Shown: in pieces, positions 13,441 to 27,759 of the stretch | Numbering within the stretch: position 1 is the stretch's first letter | Layout: each line of letters opens with the position of its first letter | Notes under the pieces: model-generated | The model's database searches: none | Told to the model about the DNA's origin: nothing | The model's input: only the letters and a program-made list of their open reading frames with translations | Translations under genes and position numbers: made by a program | From: Corydoras sp. C115 | Taxonomy: Eukaryota; Chordata; Actinopteri; Siluriformes; Callichthyidae | NCBI GenBank assembly: GCA_019802505.1 | Contig: JAFMOC010000051.1 | Location: forward strand, 2,476,001-2,540,000 | Direction of reading: 5' to 3' | DNA: 64,000 nucleotides

Positions 13441-14269
13441 ACGTTGAATCTTTTTTTCCTAAAAATCAGTTTGCAAACAGATTTTTATAATTCAGAATTA
13501 ATTGTTCCATTAATAGCAGCAAATCACTTTGGTACAAAACATGACATCGTGATACCATATCTAACAGGTAGAACAATTATTACATTCTGGAAAGTAGTAT
13601 TTATTTATTTATTGAATAGTAAACTTGTTTCAAAAATAACACCCTTTATTAACAGTACTGTACATTTAGTCATTTAGTTGATGCTTCTATCTAAAGTAAC
13701 TTTAAGTATGAGAGAATTTTAGAAGGAACCATTAATTATAATCATTGCCGGTGTGATTTCAATCACTAAATAACTAATGTTTTTTTTTTTACCTTTAAAT
13801 TAAAATGGTCAAAATCCTATCAGTACAAAATATTATTTCAATTGTAATTAAGTCTTTTTTATCAGATCTTAAGCAAACTTCAAATGGAAACATTCATTTT
13901 GAAACTTTATTCCAACACTTTTGTCATTCAGTGTTTTTCTGTTGGTTTATAAATATTAAACATAACCAGACTAGCCTTTACTGAATTAGACATTAATGAG
14001 TTCTACTGTGGCATCAGAGAATGCTACATGATTGAGTTTAGAGAAATAGTGTAATAATGTTTAATTTCCTAATTTATAATATATACACTACTGTGGAGTG
14101 ACAGAAACTGAACATTACTTGAAGCTGTATGATATTTTCTATTAAACTGCTGTTATAATAAATATCATTTTTAAATTGGGCTCAAAAATTAAATTAAATG
14201 CCTATAATCTAAATGCAAATACAATAAGTTTTTTTTTTTTTTTTGCGTGTCTAAGATGACATTACCCCA

Positions 14270-15480
14270 TAATTACCTAACAGCTATTATAGGTAAAGTG
14301 TGATAGATACAGCAGCCGGATGTCACAGCCAAAATCAATACAGCCACATTCTTTATATTGTTAATTAGCGTGGAATTAAGCAGGATTTCAAAAGACTAAT
14401 TATGTGTCTCTTGTAAACAGATGAGGGGATAAAGGGGTATTAGCAACTATAGAACTGAAAATCTGTGATTAACATTTCCACATCCAGCTTTGTTTCTCAA
14501 GCTTTAATGTATAAAGCTTCAAACCACACACATGACATTTACACAACAAGAAATCTTAAGCAAGTCAGGGTATTCAAAAATAACCAAGTGCTTGGGAAAA
14601 TGACAGAGCTCTAAAACATATGATTTCCGAAGCTCCCTTCCTCTCCAAGGTGGAGCTGGATGAATAATTGCCTAGAAAGATTGATGTCCACTGGGAGCAG
14701 AAGAGTCACTGCAGTGTATTTGACCCACTCAGTCCAGTTCCAGCATTGAACACTCTGATTTCTTCACTAGACAAAAGCCCATGCTGAGTGACTCTAATGA
14801 CTGGACTTCTAAAGCAGCCATCTGCTGTCACTCTTTAACATGGATGCATTTAGCAGGACTGTTTCTTATTCAGATATTGGCGATATTGTTCTTTGTTTTG
14901 TCTTTTATTTTGCTTTTGGATAACACCGTAAAATGGATCTGAAGTTCAAGTAAAATATGAGCAAGAGATCAGTTGTCTACATCACCACTGAGTACATTAT
15001 GAGATTTTTAAAAGCCTTTGAATCACGAAAGCACATCTTTGGAAAGTTGTTACTGAGGCACAAGCTGAGCCTTGATTCATCACAGCAGGGTTTCCAGAGA
15101 GAGGTTATTTGACTTTGACAGATCGAAAACCCTTGAAATTTCCACATCACCTCTGTGATGATGTTTCCTACCATTGCATCAGAGGACAAGTTTAAATTTG
15201 AAGAAATCATTGGCAGCTAAAATGTAGTGACAGCTAGAGAGACAGTTGACGGGGCCAGATTTCAAATCACCTATGGGATGCCAAGGGTTGGCAGGCTAAA
15301 TCATACCTTCTGTGAGAAGAAAGCCACACCAGATCAAACAAAGCACTTAAACCCTCAGGGTAGCTTTTCAATGGGAAGAATAAGTACCCAGCTGGTCAAC
15401 TTTGAGGTTGATGACTCCTGGAAACAGAAAATCAACTACAAGCATCCAGTGATTGTGCAGTAAACCGGGAGTCAGCACAA
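14270..15480. other. Complex, repeat-free segment; possible conserved non-coding element
   Basis: About 1.2 kb with balanced composition and few homopolymers stands out from the AT-rich surroundings. It contains homeobox-type TAATTA cores near 14360-14400 and a 78-codon plus-strand frame (15227-15463) that looks protein-like in composition but matches nothing I know. No splice pair or start context supports a gene. An enhancer is the likelier reading; conservation cannot be judged from one sequence. Confidence 0.25.
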
Positions 15481-18400
15481 GATGGCGTGGTATGTTTTTT
15501 CAGACTTCTTATAAATGAGTCTGTGTCCTTGATCCACATGTTTTTGTGTTTACTGGTAAAATTTATAATTATTTTAGTAGGTCAAAAGGCTGTATACGTG
15601 TGCAAAAATGTGAATACTATTAGCATTTATTAACCTAGTCTTCTGTGCAACTTCTAAAAATTTAATTAAGGTAACAACAAATCAGTGAATGAACTCCTAA
15701 ACCTACCCTCGAAATTGCAAAGCATTATGCTTTTTTAATTGGCATAAGAATGAATGAAAAACAGCACTTAGACTAAGCAAAAATAAAATAGACCAAGCAA
15801 GTAGTTCATTAAGTAATTAATGTTACAATTCTTTAATTAATTACATGTATCTTCTCTACACATTTTTGCATGCTATGCTAATGATGTCACCATCTGGATC
15901 GATTAACATCGTCAAAGTGCATGCCCTGATTGTACATTGTTAGGGATTTGGGAGGCTATAGGCTGTGAGAGTCTTTCATTCAGGAATACAAAATAGCAAG
16001 GAGGGTGGTAGGTAGGTGGTAGGCTGACCTCAGGTCTACGAACTTTTAGCCTGATAAGGTGGCCATCAGGGAAGTCATAAACAAATTTCACCAGTAGCCT
16101 GGCAGATTGTGAAATCAGTCACACAATAAAATGTTTTCAGTACTTTAAGACTTAAGCTGTTAGCTGTCCTTTTGTAAACACGAGCCAACTAGGGTAATGT
16201 TCCCTGCTGTTTGAGTGACGGCTCAAGGAAATGTTCTCATTTACTTGCAATCGTTTCTGAGTTGCAGTGCAGAACACCATTCCATCCCTGTAGCAACGAA
16301 AGTCATATTCCATCTGGAGCTGAAACTATTATTGTCTGAAATAACAAGACTAAAACTGACATCTAGAGATACAGTGTTTTAAGATTAGAAGTATAAGAAG
16401 CATTATATTTAAAGAAAACAGTTTTATCAAATTCAACTGAACTCATGTAGCCAAATACATAATACTATATGAAATTATTATGTAGTTGAAATGCATACAT
16501 TTACAGAAAAAAAATATCTGTAGTACTGCATGACTTATACAGTATGGGCCACTATTCACACCAGGGCTATTACATACATACTGAATAATATTTCTGATTT
16601 TTGATTAATCGGCTGTTTTTCTATTTAGAAAAATATATATCCAATTAATTCTAACATCAGGTTTTCCTTAAGCAGCTTAAGTCACTTGTATCTGCAGGTG
16701 AGATACAAGATCTGTGAAAGTGATTTGCAAGGCACCAGATCAGTTAAATGTCGATTTAAACTGTTTCCATGGGCTACAAGTGCCTTAAAAATACAAGCTG
16801 ATCTGATCTGAGATCTAATTGCTTTTAGCCACTTTGCCTGTACAACCATGTCCGTATCTATTATCTTCTTGTCAGAGATCAGTTTGATTGTGGATAATCC
16901 CACAAAACACTGCCATGCTCGTAATTCTGATGGTCAATCAGATGGCAAACCATCTTATTTAGGGCATTATATGGATTATTTTGGTTGTTGTAAAATGAAA
17001 ACACAACCTTTATTTTGTAGTGGCAATATAATATCTCTTGCCAGTTTTTCCATTCTGTGCAATGAGGACACAGTACGTTTCTGGCATGTCACCAGTCCAT
17101 ATGGGCATATTGCAAAAAAAACCTTTTTTGTCACTAGTGACTTTCAGAATGCTACATCTTATTTTCTTTGGTTATTAGATAGCTGAAGCGGTAATATTTG
17201 CAATAGCATAATTCCAGCAGTGTACTCAAATGTATTACCAGAACAATAAAATGAGTCATACATATAATAAGGTTTCCTGCTCCTAAGGGTATCCAGATAA
17301 GACATAGTGGCCACTAATAAAGAAGCACAATTACCACAAGAACATGACAAAACATGGTGGGTTATGTAGTTTAGTACATTAAGATATTATTAGACCAATG
17401 TTTTGTTCTAAAAGCCCTAAGCCTAGAAGACTGTGTCTTGTTTACTTTAAGCCAATGTATGCATTATTTGTTAGTTCCTATTTACTAAAAACCTTTTTGT
17501 GATTATGGGATAATACATAGGAATTAAACACATATTCTTTGCCCTTCTAAGCCTAATTTCCAGGAACTACATGAGTAGCAGAAATGTCATGAGTAATAAA
17601 AAACAAAGCATAACTTAACTATAAGGAAATATATGAAAGCCTATGTGAAATATGCTATATGACATTATTATAAGCCTACAAACAATGAACATGGAATTTG
17701 AGGTATTTTAGGTTTATATTTAGGTTCATTAAATATGATTGACTTTCGAATGAAAAAAAAGACTTGTATTTACTTCTGTTTACGTTTTGTTTCTTTATAC
17801 AGGTGACTTTTGTAGAGAGAAATTTAGTGACATTAATTTCAGTTTTTTACTCAGTCAAGGAAAATGAACCACCATAAGGGCACCTCTGCTACCACAGCTT
17901 TTGTATGGTAGCTTCTCAACACATCTGTGACACTGTTGTAGTATTGTCATGCTGGTTTGTGTGCATCAGGGGAATCAGGCTTTGTACACACTGTAAGTGA
18001 TTTGTATTTTTTTGACGGTGGATGACCGAATGGTCAATGATTCTACTCTGTAAATTATAGAGAGCGTTGGCAGGTGCATTTCGTTCTCATTGAAAAGTCC
18101 TCACAAATTGCCTTCTAAACGCAGATATATTAATTCTATTTATTCTGATTCTATTACGATGAAATGTTAATTCAATGTTAATATTCTATGTTATTTTGAA
18201 ATCAGCAATGCCTAAATATTTTCAGTGCAATGTATGTAAATGTAATATCATACAAAAGTGTTCAACATTACATGTCTTTAACTCATCAATATTTAGTTTT
18301 CCTGCTTAAAAGATGAATTTCCTGTCAACATGACACAGCACATTCTGTAAAATGGTTTATGAAGAAAAACACACTTTGCTTTTTGATTTTCTGAAGGTGA

Positions 18401-18520
18401 CACGAATCCCAGAGTATTATTTGTTGTAATAACAAAATAATTTTATATGCCTTTAAAACCACAGATGCAATAACCTTTTTGAAAGAAGTACTATATGTCT
18501 GTTAACAATAAGCAATAATA

Positions 18521-18858
18521 CATTCATTCATTCATTATCTCCCGCTTTATCCTCTATTAGGGTCGCGGTGGGGTTCCCCATGCCCATCCAGGGGAGAACG
18601 TCTCAGGCGCTGGGCAGATAGACCCAGGACAGGGCGCCAACCTATCGCTTGGCACACACTCACTCACACAAACACACTCTATATGGGGCAATTTTGAGAA
18701 TTCCATTGACTTGATCCATGTTTTTGGACTGTGGAAGGAAACCGGAGAACCCGGAGGAAACCCACGCAGACACGGGGAGAACATGGAAATTCCACCCAGA
18801 TGGGGATTCAAACCGGGAATCCCTAGCGCTGAGAGGCGAACGTGCTGACCACTAAGCC
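18521..18858 (-). mobile_element. tRNA-derived SINE with target-site duplication
   Basis: In plus-strand order: CATT repeats (the tail), 'atctcccgctttatcctcta', the central block 'tttttggactgtgg', then box B (ggttcgaatccc in reverse, here slightly altered) and a partial box A. The tRNA-like head loses its last ~12 bp. AGCAATAATA at 18511-18520 is repeated at 18859-18868, giving a 10-12 bp target-site duplication. The element is read on the minus strand. Confidence 0.9.
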
Positions 18859-19167
18859 AGCAATAATACAATAATAAAAATTTTTTATCAATACACCAAG
18901 AAAGTAACACAAAGTATATGATATATATTTTACTTATATTACAATAAATAATAATTTAAAGTATATAAGTATAAAAACACATCCTGTTAATGACAAAAAA
19001 AAAATCAATGCAGTCATGTAAATGTATATTAAAGATTACAGCTGAAGCACATAAAACACATAAAAACCTTTACAAAAAATCTAAACAGCAGCTTAACCAT
19101 ATATATAGTTTTATAAATATGAAATACTAGGCATGGTTAAAGGGAAACTGAAAATTGGAAACCCATG

Positions 19168-19196
19168 TGATGATGATGATGATGATGATGATGATG
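19168..19196 (+). repeat. (TGA)n microsatellite
   Basis: About ten perfect TGA units. Confidence 0.9.
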
Positions 19197-19419
19197 CAGG
19201 ATACAAAATGAGCCGAATTAAAATTTGCATAATGTAAAGCTTTTAAAGATCCTATCATTAAATTGTTAGCTAGTACATTAGCATGAACTAGGAATCATTT
19301 TCTCATCACTGCCTGCTGTTGTGAACTGTTTTTTTACCTTTTGTTTTTCCCCTCCTCCTCTGGTTTTGAGTTTCAAAAATTAATCGTTTGCATTTCACAG
19401 GATGTATTTTTATACTCAT

Positions 19420-20790
19420 TATTTATTGTAATATAATTAAAGCAGCAGCGTAAATATTAGTCAGGACACTGGACGGCGCTCTAAATTCATCTTTAATAAC
19501 AGGGTTGTTTTCCATCAAAATCTGAACAATGTATTTTGTGATTAAGATGCCTTGCTAAGATAATGCCTTCAGAGCCAAAGAAATGATGAAAATAATTTCC
19601 TGCAAAATGACAGTCATGCAATGCAATTCATCATCAGCTATATTCTCCTGCACTCATCTTTTTTGCATTGCTATGGGGGAGTTTAGAAAGCCCCATTTGT
19701 GAGTGGTTTTCTGCTTCTGTGCTCACAGTCATTCATTTGTGGTGCCATCTGTTAAAGGAATCCATCATTCATGGTGCAAAGGCACAGCACTATAGTGGGA
19801 AATCCACAGGACAATACCGTCAAACATCCCCAATGGTTTATGAGAAGCGATTTAAAAGAGCCAAGGGAAAAAGCCCCGTTAGTGCCCTTCTCTGAAAAGC
19901 AGCCTTAGTATGGGACTGAGCTACCTTTTCTGGCAGTACAAAAACTTTACTGTCCATCTTCACAAGAAAAGCTTTTAATCACTAAATCCAACTACTTATT
20001 TTCCCCCTTGCTCAGTAGTAATGGTTTTTGCTCATTCTAAAGTTTGCAAGCCACAAACAAACATATCTTATCAGCTGTTGAGACATTTGTTACAAACAAA
20101 TACTGAAAAGCTTTCAGCTGGGTTTATCGAGAAAACAATATTTGCCAACCAAATATAGTGAGCTCCTCTTTACACAATTATGATTTTAGCCATTTCCATT
20201 TGCAAACCTAAGGATGTCATGTCTTTAGCCTTTGCCAAATAGAATGAGGTAATGGTGTCATCTCCATAATTCAGCGAATGACACTAAAGAAAGGAAAGTT
20301 ACTGCAAAGCATATATGCTGCATTTTACAGCCTAATTAGCATGCACATCCACCTGCACCCTCATTAAATTGACTGGAGTGTTTATATTAATATGGCTTCC
20401 ATCGTATCTATCAATCTCCTTCAGCAAAAGTTTGGCTGCTGACATAGAGTTGAAGTACAGCCAGTGCTGAAAAGTGAAGCTCTGTCATCCATTTGGGTCG
20501 TCAGCTGTGCTTTTGAAATATGTTCCTCAAGTAAATGTCGGTTAAATCGATTGCTTGCCAACTATGTACGATTTTTAATAGGAAGCCAAACCCGCAGGCT
20601 TACTAAGTTCCTTCAAGCCATGGTTCTGCCTAATAAAAATGCATTCTTGAAGTGTGTTTGTCTGGTGAGAGGCAGAGGACAAATCCACTCTATGCTAATC
20701 CATATTGGAATTGAATCCAACTTTGGAAAGGTTACACTAATGGTTCCACATAGATGTTGTGTATGGGAGGACAATCAATAGCAATGCAAT
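19420..20790. other. Complex, repeat-free segment; possible conserved non-coding element
   Basis: This stretch lacks transposon sequence and has higher sequence complexity than its flanks. It includes an overlapping GATA/E-box string CTTATCAGCTGTT near 20067-20079 and several homeobox-type cores. A 105-codon frame at 20464-20781 has no homologue I recognise. It lies inside the presumed 5' intron of epb41l1 and could serve that gene or edn3. Inference only. Confidence 0.22.
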
Positions 20791-21074
20791 ACAAATCTTA
20801 AACTCTGAGTCACATTATGGTCTGTTTTCTGTAACATACAAATGTGCACACCTGACTTTCACATTTACTATATATTTCGTTCACATCATTATGCATTTAA
20901 TATTCTAATTAAATCTTAAAAACAAGTAATCATCAAAAAAAAAATAAAAAAATATAAATTTAAGGTAAAGAAATGTAAAACTTTCATTTACATTGATTTA
21001 CTCTATATGTAAATCACTTGTTTTTAATGGATTGTGGTAGGTACTGAAGCCCTGTATTTGTTAAAAGAAACTTT

Positions 21075-21250
21075 AGACTGGCCCCCAATCCATCACAAAG
21101 CATACATACACTCTAAAACATTCATGCCATGGGGCAGTTTAGTATCTCTGTATCACTTGACCTTCCTGTCTTTGAACTGTGAAATGTGATATAGGGAGAA
21201 TATAAACTCAACACAAGACATATCTAGGCCATTCTTCCTAAAAATACCAA
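21075..21250 (-). repeat. Degenerate SINE remnant
   Basis: The blocks 'ctggcccccaatccatcaca', 'ccatggggcagttta' and 'gtctttgaactgtg' follow the SINE central-domain order. It is strongly diverged. Confidence 0.5.
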
Positions 21251-21614
21251 TCAGGACTTTCTTGCCAGGTCTAATGTAAGATTAATACAACTGATTAATA
21301 CAACTAATAAAACTTATCAATAACAACCTAATCATCAACATAAATTTATATTTTCGGCTATATCAATGTCTAAAAACATCTGCATTCATTTTCCTTGAAC
21401 TTTGGATTATTTTTGTTTAGTTGTTATTGTTTTTAGAAATCTTAGACTTAATATGTTAGTTGATTAACATATAGAGTTATCTTAGATTATCTGTGATCTA
21501 TTGGAAAGCCTATAATTTAGTTACATTATATTATACATTTTCTAGAATATTCATTTAATTAGTGATTTTTTTTCTGCATTCATTAAATGAATGTACTGTA
21601 ATTGCAACACTTTT

Positions 21615-21890
21615 TAAAGATTGTCAGTTCATCTTAGGACAAATACATTCACACCATCTTAGTACGTACTTAGATTAGCAATTTAGTACTTCAATATTAT
21701 ATGACTTGAATGTTTTTAAATTGCAGTAAAAATGAAACTGAGTTCCCAGAAAAATATCTATGTACAAACAAGGAGACCATGCAAACTCCATACCGAACAG
21801 CCCTTGGTTGCCCACGTGGAAATCAAAGCCTTTTACTTTGAGATGAAACATGCCACACGCTTCGCAACCATGTTGCCCTAGGTAAAGTTT
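21615..21890 (-). repeat. Degenerate SINE remnant
   Basis: 'gtcagttcatcttaggaca', 'aaggagaccatgcaaactcc' and a worn tRNA-like head ('acgcttcgcaaccatgttgc') follow SINE order. This is an old copy. Confidence 0.5.
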
Positions 21891-24214
21891 AATTTACATA
21901 TTTGTTATTTTAATTTTAGTTTCTCTCATAGAAATAACTGATGCAATAGCTTAGAGGTTTCCAAACCAGAGAGCAGTTCAGGTTATTCATATGTGAATGA
22001 AATGTGATAAAATGTATTAACTACAAAGATTGTTTCTTTATGTTATTATTGCTTATATTTTTTTTTATTAACTTATAAATTTAACATGACCTTTGTGTCT
22101 TCAAAATTACCAGCGAATAAAATCAAGGTCTATTACTTATGTTAATTATTTGTAAAGTAACTAAGTATATTTTATGTAATAATTCATATTAAGAAGAGGG
22201 AAGCAGCTCTATGAGCATTATAGCAGTGAAGAACGACAGGGACAGGTGCTTGGGCACTCAAAGCCTTCACCTTTGTACACTGCTGCTAAGATAAATGTAC
22301 TAAATGGACAATTCCAAGGACACCTCAATTGTAATGACTCACAAGCATTTACAGAGATAGACACACCAATTATGAGATAATGTGAAGTCATGACAATTTA
22401 CTTATTCTGAAAATTGAATTTACAATTGATGACGGGCACTTGACCATGTGTGCTAAACAATCAGTTCTCATCTTTGTCTTGTAAACACCTTCTTGGGGCT
22501 CATTTGAAGCCATCAGATCCACTAAAACAAAACTGTTTTATTTCTCTGTCTTTACAGGTTTTACATTCACTCAGAGTCATGACACCAACTTGAGAATTCA
22601 CATATCTGAAAATAACAGGTTTATAAAATGACACATCTATAGAAGTAAAAAGTGAAGCCACATACTGTGAATTGACAGAATAATGGGTCCTTAGACAGCG
22701 AGCTGTACTTTCTAAAGTATAGTTACCACAGTGACTCAAAAATCAACTGTATTTGCATGTCTTCATAACAGCGACTGCTCAACAACTTCACCAGTGACCT
22801 GACCTACAAAATGAGATTATTGGAATTATTAGAGGGAATATTTGATCAATTTTGCACCCTTTTTTTCCAAGTGATTTTCATTTTTAAATAATAATGAAAA
22901 GTAAATTATAAATGAATAAAATTACATTTCATATGTCTGGTTGAGACATTCTCAAAGCTGGAGCGAAACTTTTTTCTAAACTTCCTTAAACATGACTAAA
23001 TTATTTTACTGAATATTTTAAATAAAGTGTAGCTATTTATAGGGCATTTCATGCTGCTGGACAAAGCTGGTAAAATTCAACACAAAGAATGTAAGTAATG
23101 ACTAGACTCTGTGATGTTAATGCATTCTTAGTAAAATGTTTATATAGATTTGAAAAATCTATGAAAGGTTCTTTTTTGGTGCACTGGTTTTCTATAAGTT
23201 TGCATGCAGTTAACTTTTTACCTTGACAATGTATTGTAATATATTTTTTACATCCTCATTTAGCTGATTCAAGATGCGGGTGTGGTGCCTGAGGACAAAA
23301 ATGTAAGTATTTATATTAAATCATCATATATAAATCATAAGTAAATCAGCTGGTCCAGATTAAGCATGGTGACGACATACTATTTTCAAATAAGTTAATT
23401 ACAAATATAAATGTTAAGTGAAAGAAATGGGCCTGGCGTATGATTATGAAATGCGATAACTACTGTGACACCTTTGAAAAAGATGAGTACATATTTTTTT
23501 TTTTGGAAAACTCTAGTTTTTGCATTTATTTATTTATTTATTTATACTGAGTTAAAAGGCTAAACTGCCCCAGCATGACAAACTGAAGATGTACAGATCA
23601 AGGTGTAATGACTTTCATAAATGAAAGCAGTCAATAACCTACTTGGCAGAGCATTTTCAATATGTAAAAGTTTAAATGTGCACGGCTGGATCTTCATGAG
23701 AAAAATCAAGATTTATATAACACAACACAGGTGTTTCTTAAATAAATGGAAATGTAATGCAGGAGAAACAATTCTAACCCCTGCTGGTGGCAAATATGTG
23801 ACGGGGCCGTAGGGTTCCAAGGCTACAAAGGCACTAGAAGCCTTGATGAAATCAAAGACATCATAAAGTACCAAGAGAATTTATATAAAAAATATAAAAA
23901 TTCAAGACGATTCCATTGCCAGAGTGAGTTGTTTATCCAGAAACCTAATACCACATTAAACACCATGTAACTGTAAGGCATTGTGAATGTGTTAAGGCCT
24001 TTTTGATTCCTATGAGCGAAATATGAACATTTCTTAACACATTTCATGTTTTTTACAATTACTAATAAAAACAAAGTTGACATTAGGTCAGAAACAAACT
24101 TTTGCACACTTCTACATAGTTTCTACCTATTTACAGAATTAAACACATCAGTGAGTTCAACATAAGTCATTTATGTACTAAAGCAATTGCAAGTTTTTAT
24201 TCATTTATTATTGA

Positions 24215-24290
24215 ATAAAGGAACCAAGGAATCGAACCCAGGGCCATCTTGCTGTGAAGTAAGAGCGCTAAACAGCTTTGCCAACCACAA
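24215..24290 (-). repeat. tRNA-like SINE head fragment
   Basis: 'ggaatcgaacccagggccat' and 'gtaagagcgctaaacagc' read on the minus strand as box B and box A of a tRNA-derived SINE. No body or tail is visible. Confidence 0.45.
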
Positions 24291-26914
24291 AGGTAACTTA
24301 TTCTCTGAAAATTATTTTTTTTAAGATTTTTTTTTTTTAACTGAAGGTTTCAAATAATGTGTAACTTTGGGACCGTAAAATCATTTAATACATTTGAAAT
24401 TAATAAAAGATAATGAGTTATGACTGCTACTGACATGCTCCCAAATTTACAATTTACCTTCCTAAAAGGTGCTGAATTATTCACACTTGGCAGACAGCTC
24501 AGTAAGTGAAAACTTGCTAGGCTTCTTGAACACTGACCTTGGTTTTGGAATACAAATGCTTCCTTTACTTTCTGTGATGAAAGAAAATGTGTACTGCTTT
24601 ATTTGCAGCTTTACATTATAGAACATATTGGTAATTGTTTGGGTTAAAGGATTTGGGGTTTGTTCATTAACCATGTTAATTTCTGCTGTCATAAAGATCA
24701 ATGTGACTTACACATAGAAGAAGGTTAAAGAAACTATTAGAAATGTGAAATAAACATTTAAATAATATAAAAAATAGAATCTCATATTTTAATTACAATT
24801 TAATTTTTTAAAATTTCCACTACTTCCAAAACAAAAAGACTACATTACTTGTATTCGTTGCTTCTATAGGAAGGTAATTGAGACTCCATCTTCTTTAACA
24901 AGCTCATTGGGAGAAGATCAGCAGAGGGTCGAATTAAAATCCATTACATTTTGTGTTCCAGAAGCATTCATAAATAGATAATGAAAGCAATATTTTAAGA
25001 GTAGTGGTTCACACAGTGAGAAGCTCATAGATTACACCTTGTCATCCACTTCACAGCACCGTGACAGAAAGCCACTCACCCAGTGGTTCAGCCCATACTT
25101 TAAAGTCAAAAACACCATGCATGTGTTGTTGAAGAAAAAGACGATCAAATCGTATGATTCTGATGAATGCCTGGCAAATTCACACCAACCTTTAATGGAT
25201 TGGATTAGACTGTGTTTTTTTTATACACACTATTACACAACTAAAGGGGAAGAATATGTTCCTTCCTATTTGTAATAAATGAAGTCCACTCTCAAATGCT
25301 ATTTACTGAAAATGAAATGAAAATGTAATGTAAAAGTGTATTCTAGCGTTCTGCTCTACTGAGTTCGTTCATCCCTGTTATCTTTAAGTGTTTTCACTTG
25401 TATTTCTTCATTTTCACCCTACTGCCTATCTGATAATATCAGCGCTATTAATGATTAGGGCTACATAATGTAGTATTTAATAATCATATGTAATGTAGTA
25501 TAATCATATCAACAACATATAATGATGTTGTCAAACAGAAACCATGCTGTGCTTAGTAAACCTATCCCAGATGTATTTGGACAGAAACAGTTACACTCAT
25601 AAAAACTGATGTGTTTTTTGTTGTTTGTTGTTGTTGTTATTTTTTTATTTTATTATTATTATTTTTTTTTTTACAAGTGATGCAACATGACAGATATCAT
25701 CATGTGCATTTTTATGTGCTCTTATTTAAGCTTTGTTCCATTCCTGCCCTGAAATTAAACAAAATCAACATACTAACATATTTTATAAATAACAAATATA
25801 CAATAAGGACAACATAAGGATGTTGTACAACCACATATTACAACCAAATCAAAGTATTAATCTCATTTGTCCATTATGTGTTTCTTATAGCTTATAGTTA
25901 AGTGGCCAATTTGTTAGAAGAAAGAGGATCATAGCCTTACAATTGATCAATATTATATTCTTAGCAGCCATTACTCAAAGTGATAGAACATAGGGTGAGG
26001 GTTGTTTACATTAGGACTACTGTTGCAAATTTTAAAAATAATCTTACCACAATGTTTAAAAAAATTGCGCCAAATATGATGGTAATCTAATTTTAGTGCT
26101 TTCACTGTTTACAAACCCTCTTCATTTTTTCCTGCTAATTTTGTTTCAGTTTCATCTCACCTAAAGGTTGCCAGTGTGTTCTAACATGAGAAAACATAGA
26201 TAAGACTGCAAGAGGAAATTAAACTGAATCAGAGCAAAGAAGCCAAGTTATTATGTCATTGTAAAGCCCAGAGAACGAGCTTATGCACTGGAAACCTGTA
26301 ACAGATGCAAATTTGGAGTTTTTCTTAAAAGCTTTGTGTAAGATCCTTATTTTTATAAGGATGAGAAACATCAAACATCTTTTCAGCTTTGACTCCTATC
26401 AATTCATACACACTCTTTCATCCAGGCTGCCTTCCCATGGGTCGACAGGCACAGGATACAAAACATTAAGCATCAAGGAGTCGTGATGTTGAGTCTCTAG
26501 TCTAAGGAGAATAAAAGGGGGAAGGAATGATTTTCAGTTTGTTGGGCCTGAAGGCAATTGCCGGCCACAGATGCATGCTAAAGAGAGCAATACCCCCAGC
26601 TCTCTATTGTCAAGACCAAAAAGGAGAAACATGACAGGAAATGCATCCCTTAGTTAAAGAAATGTACTATATTTAAATACTTTTATAAGGTAGCACTCAA
26701 ATCTACATTAGAATATATAATATATTCTACAATGATGGTTTATATCACTATCATGATCTTTCGGCTGTTAAATTTTCTGCATACATATATTTATTATTTA
26801 ATGTAATCATAGTTTTTATTGAAGAGTTTATCTCATCGTGGCCAATCTGTAAAAGTATACTCACACAAAGATAAGATCTTTTATCAGAAGCCGTAGACAT
26901 TACAGTTCTAAAAT

Positions 26915-27185
26915 CTGCAAAAGCACAGTGGTTAGCACTCTCGATTTACAGTTAGGAGGTTCTGACTTTAATTCTTGACTTTGTGTGTGGAGTTACTTTT
27001 TTAAAAAGTTACTTCTGATACTTCAAAAACATGTAGGTGAACAGGACAGAAATGTTCTAAATGTCTGCAACTGAAAAAATTGCCAGTACCAAATTGTAGG
27101 GATTATGTCCCAGGATGTACAGTAAATATGTGAAAGTGGTTGTGTGTCTGCCCTGCACAGAACTGGCAACCTGTCCAGGTTTATT
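26915..27185 (+). repeat. Degenerate SINE, plus orientation
   Basis: 'agcacagtggttagcactct' (box A-like), 'ttcaaaaacatgtaggtgaa' and 'ctgccctgcacagaactggc' are in SINE order. A separate scrap of the family (CATT repeats and 'ttttggactgtgggaggc') lies at about 27435-27505. Confidence 0.6.
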
Positions 27186-27759
27186 CCAAATCATTCACTT
27201 AATGAGACAACAGATCCCAGGTTAATTACAACAAGCCGTTTAAAAATATATATTAAATGATAGCTCATTAAACCACAGGCATTGGTTTGATCTACTGAGA
27301 GAAAACAGAGAATTTTAATCAGGGATCCATCCTGATCCAGTCCTTGCAGAGTTGGGGGTCCTGCATATGGATTCATGCATGATGTGTGTGTTTGCCTTGG
27401 TGAATGCCATGTTTTTGGGAGAGTGGATGTTTTTGATCCATTCATTCATTCATACATCTGGTAAAATGGGGGCATGTTTTTTGGACTGTGGGAGGCAAAC
27501 ACCTTGTAAGCCGCCTTTTTTTTTTTGATCCATGTTATTTAAATATCATTTTGTACAGATCTAAAACCTATATGTATGGCAACTTCATGTGAATCACATG
27601 CATAGCTACTGTAAGCACATTGATGTGAATCTTATTCATTTTACAAACATGCCACTGGAAACCCAATTCCAACAAAGCTTCATGTAATTCTTGAGTGTCC
27701 TGTTCTCTCAGCATCTAACATCAGAGTGGGTGAAACCTCTGCTATCGATCTTCTGTAAG

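Larger units (their letters stand above)
8643..27759. other. Long AT-rich stretch, probably epb41l1 5' non-coding intron
   Basis: About 19 kb separate the first coding exon of epb41l1 from the CpG-rich candidate promoter. Apart from the repeats listed separately, and the two more complex stretches at 14.27-15.48 and 19.42-20.79 kb, the sequence is AT-rich and has no recognisable exon. Open frames here (for example 112 aa at 16848-17186 and 105 aa at 20464-20781) match no protein I know. Confidence 0.5.

Noticed and set aside
18557..18910. 117-codon minus-strand frame, and similar frames of 60-100 codons recurring at most SINE copies
   Set aside because: The same peptide strings recur because the same SINE recurs (for example at 43826-44050, 49789-50040 and 57012-57212). 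They are translations of a tRNA-derived non-coding element.
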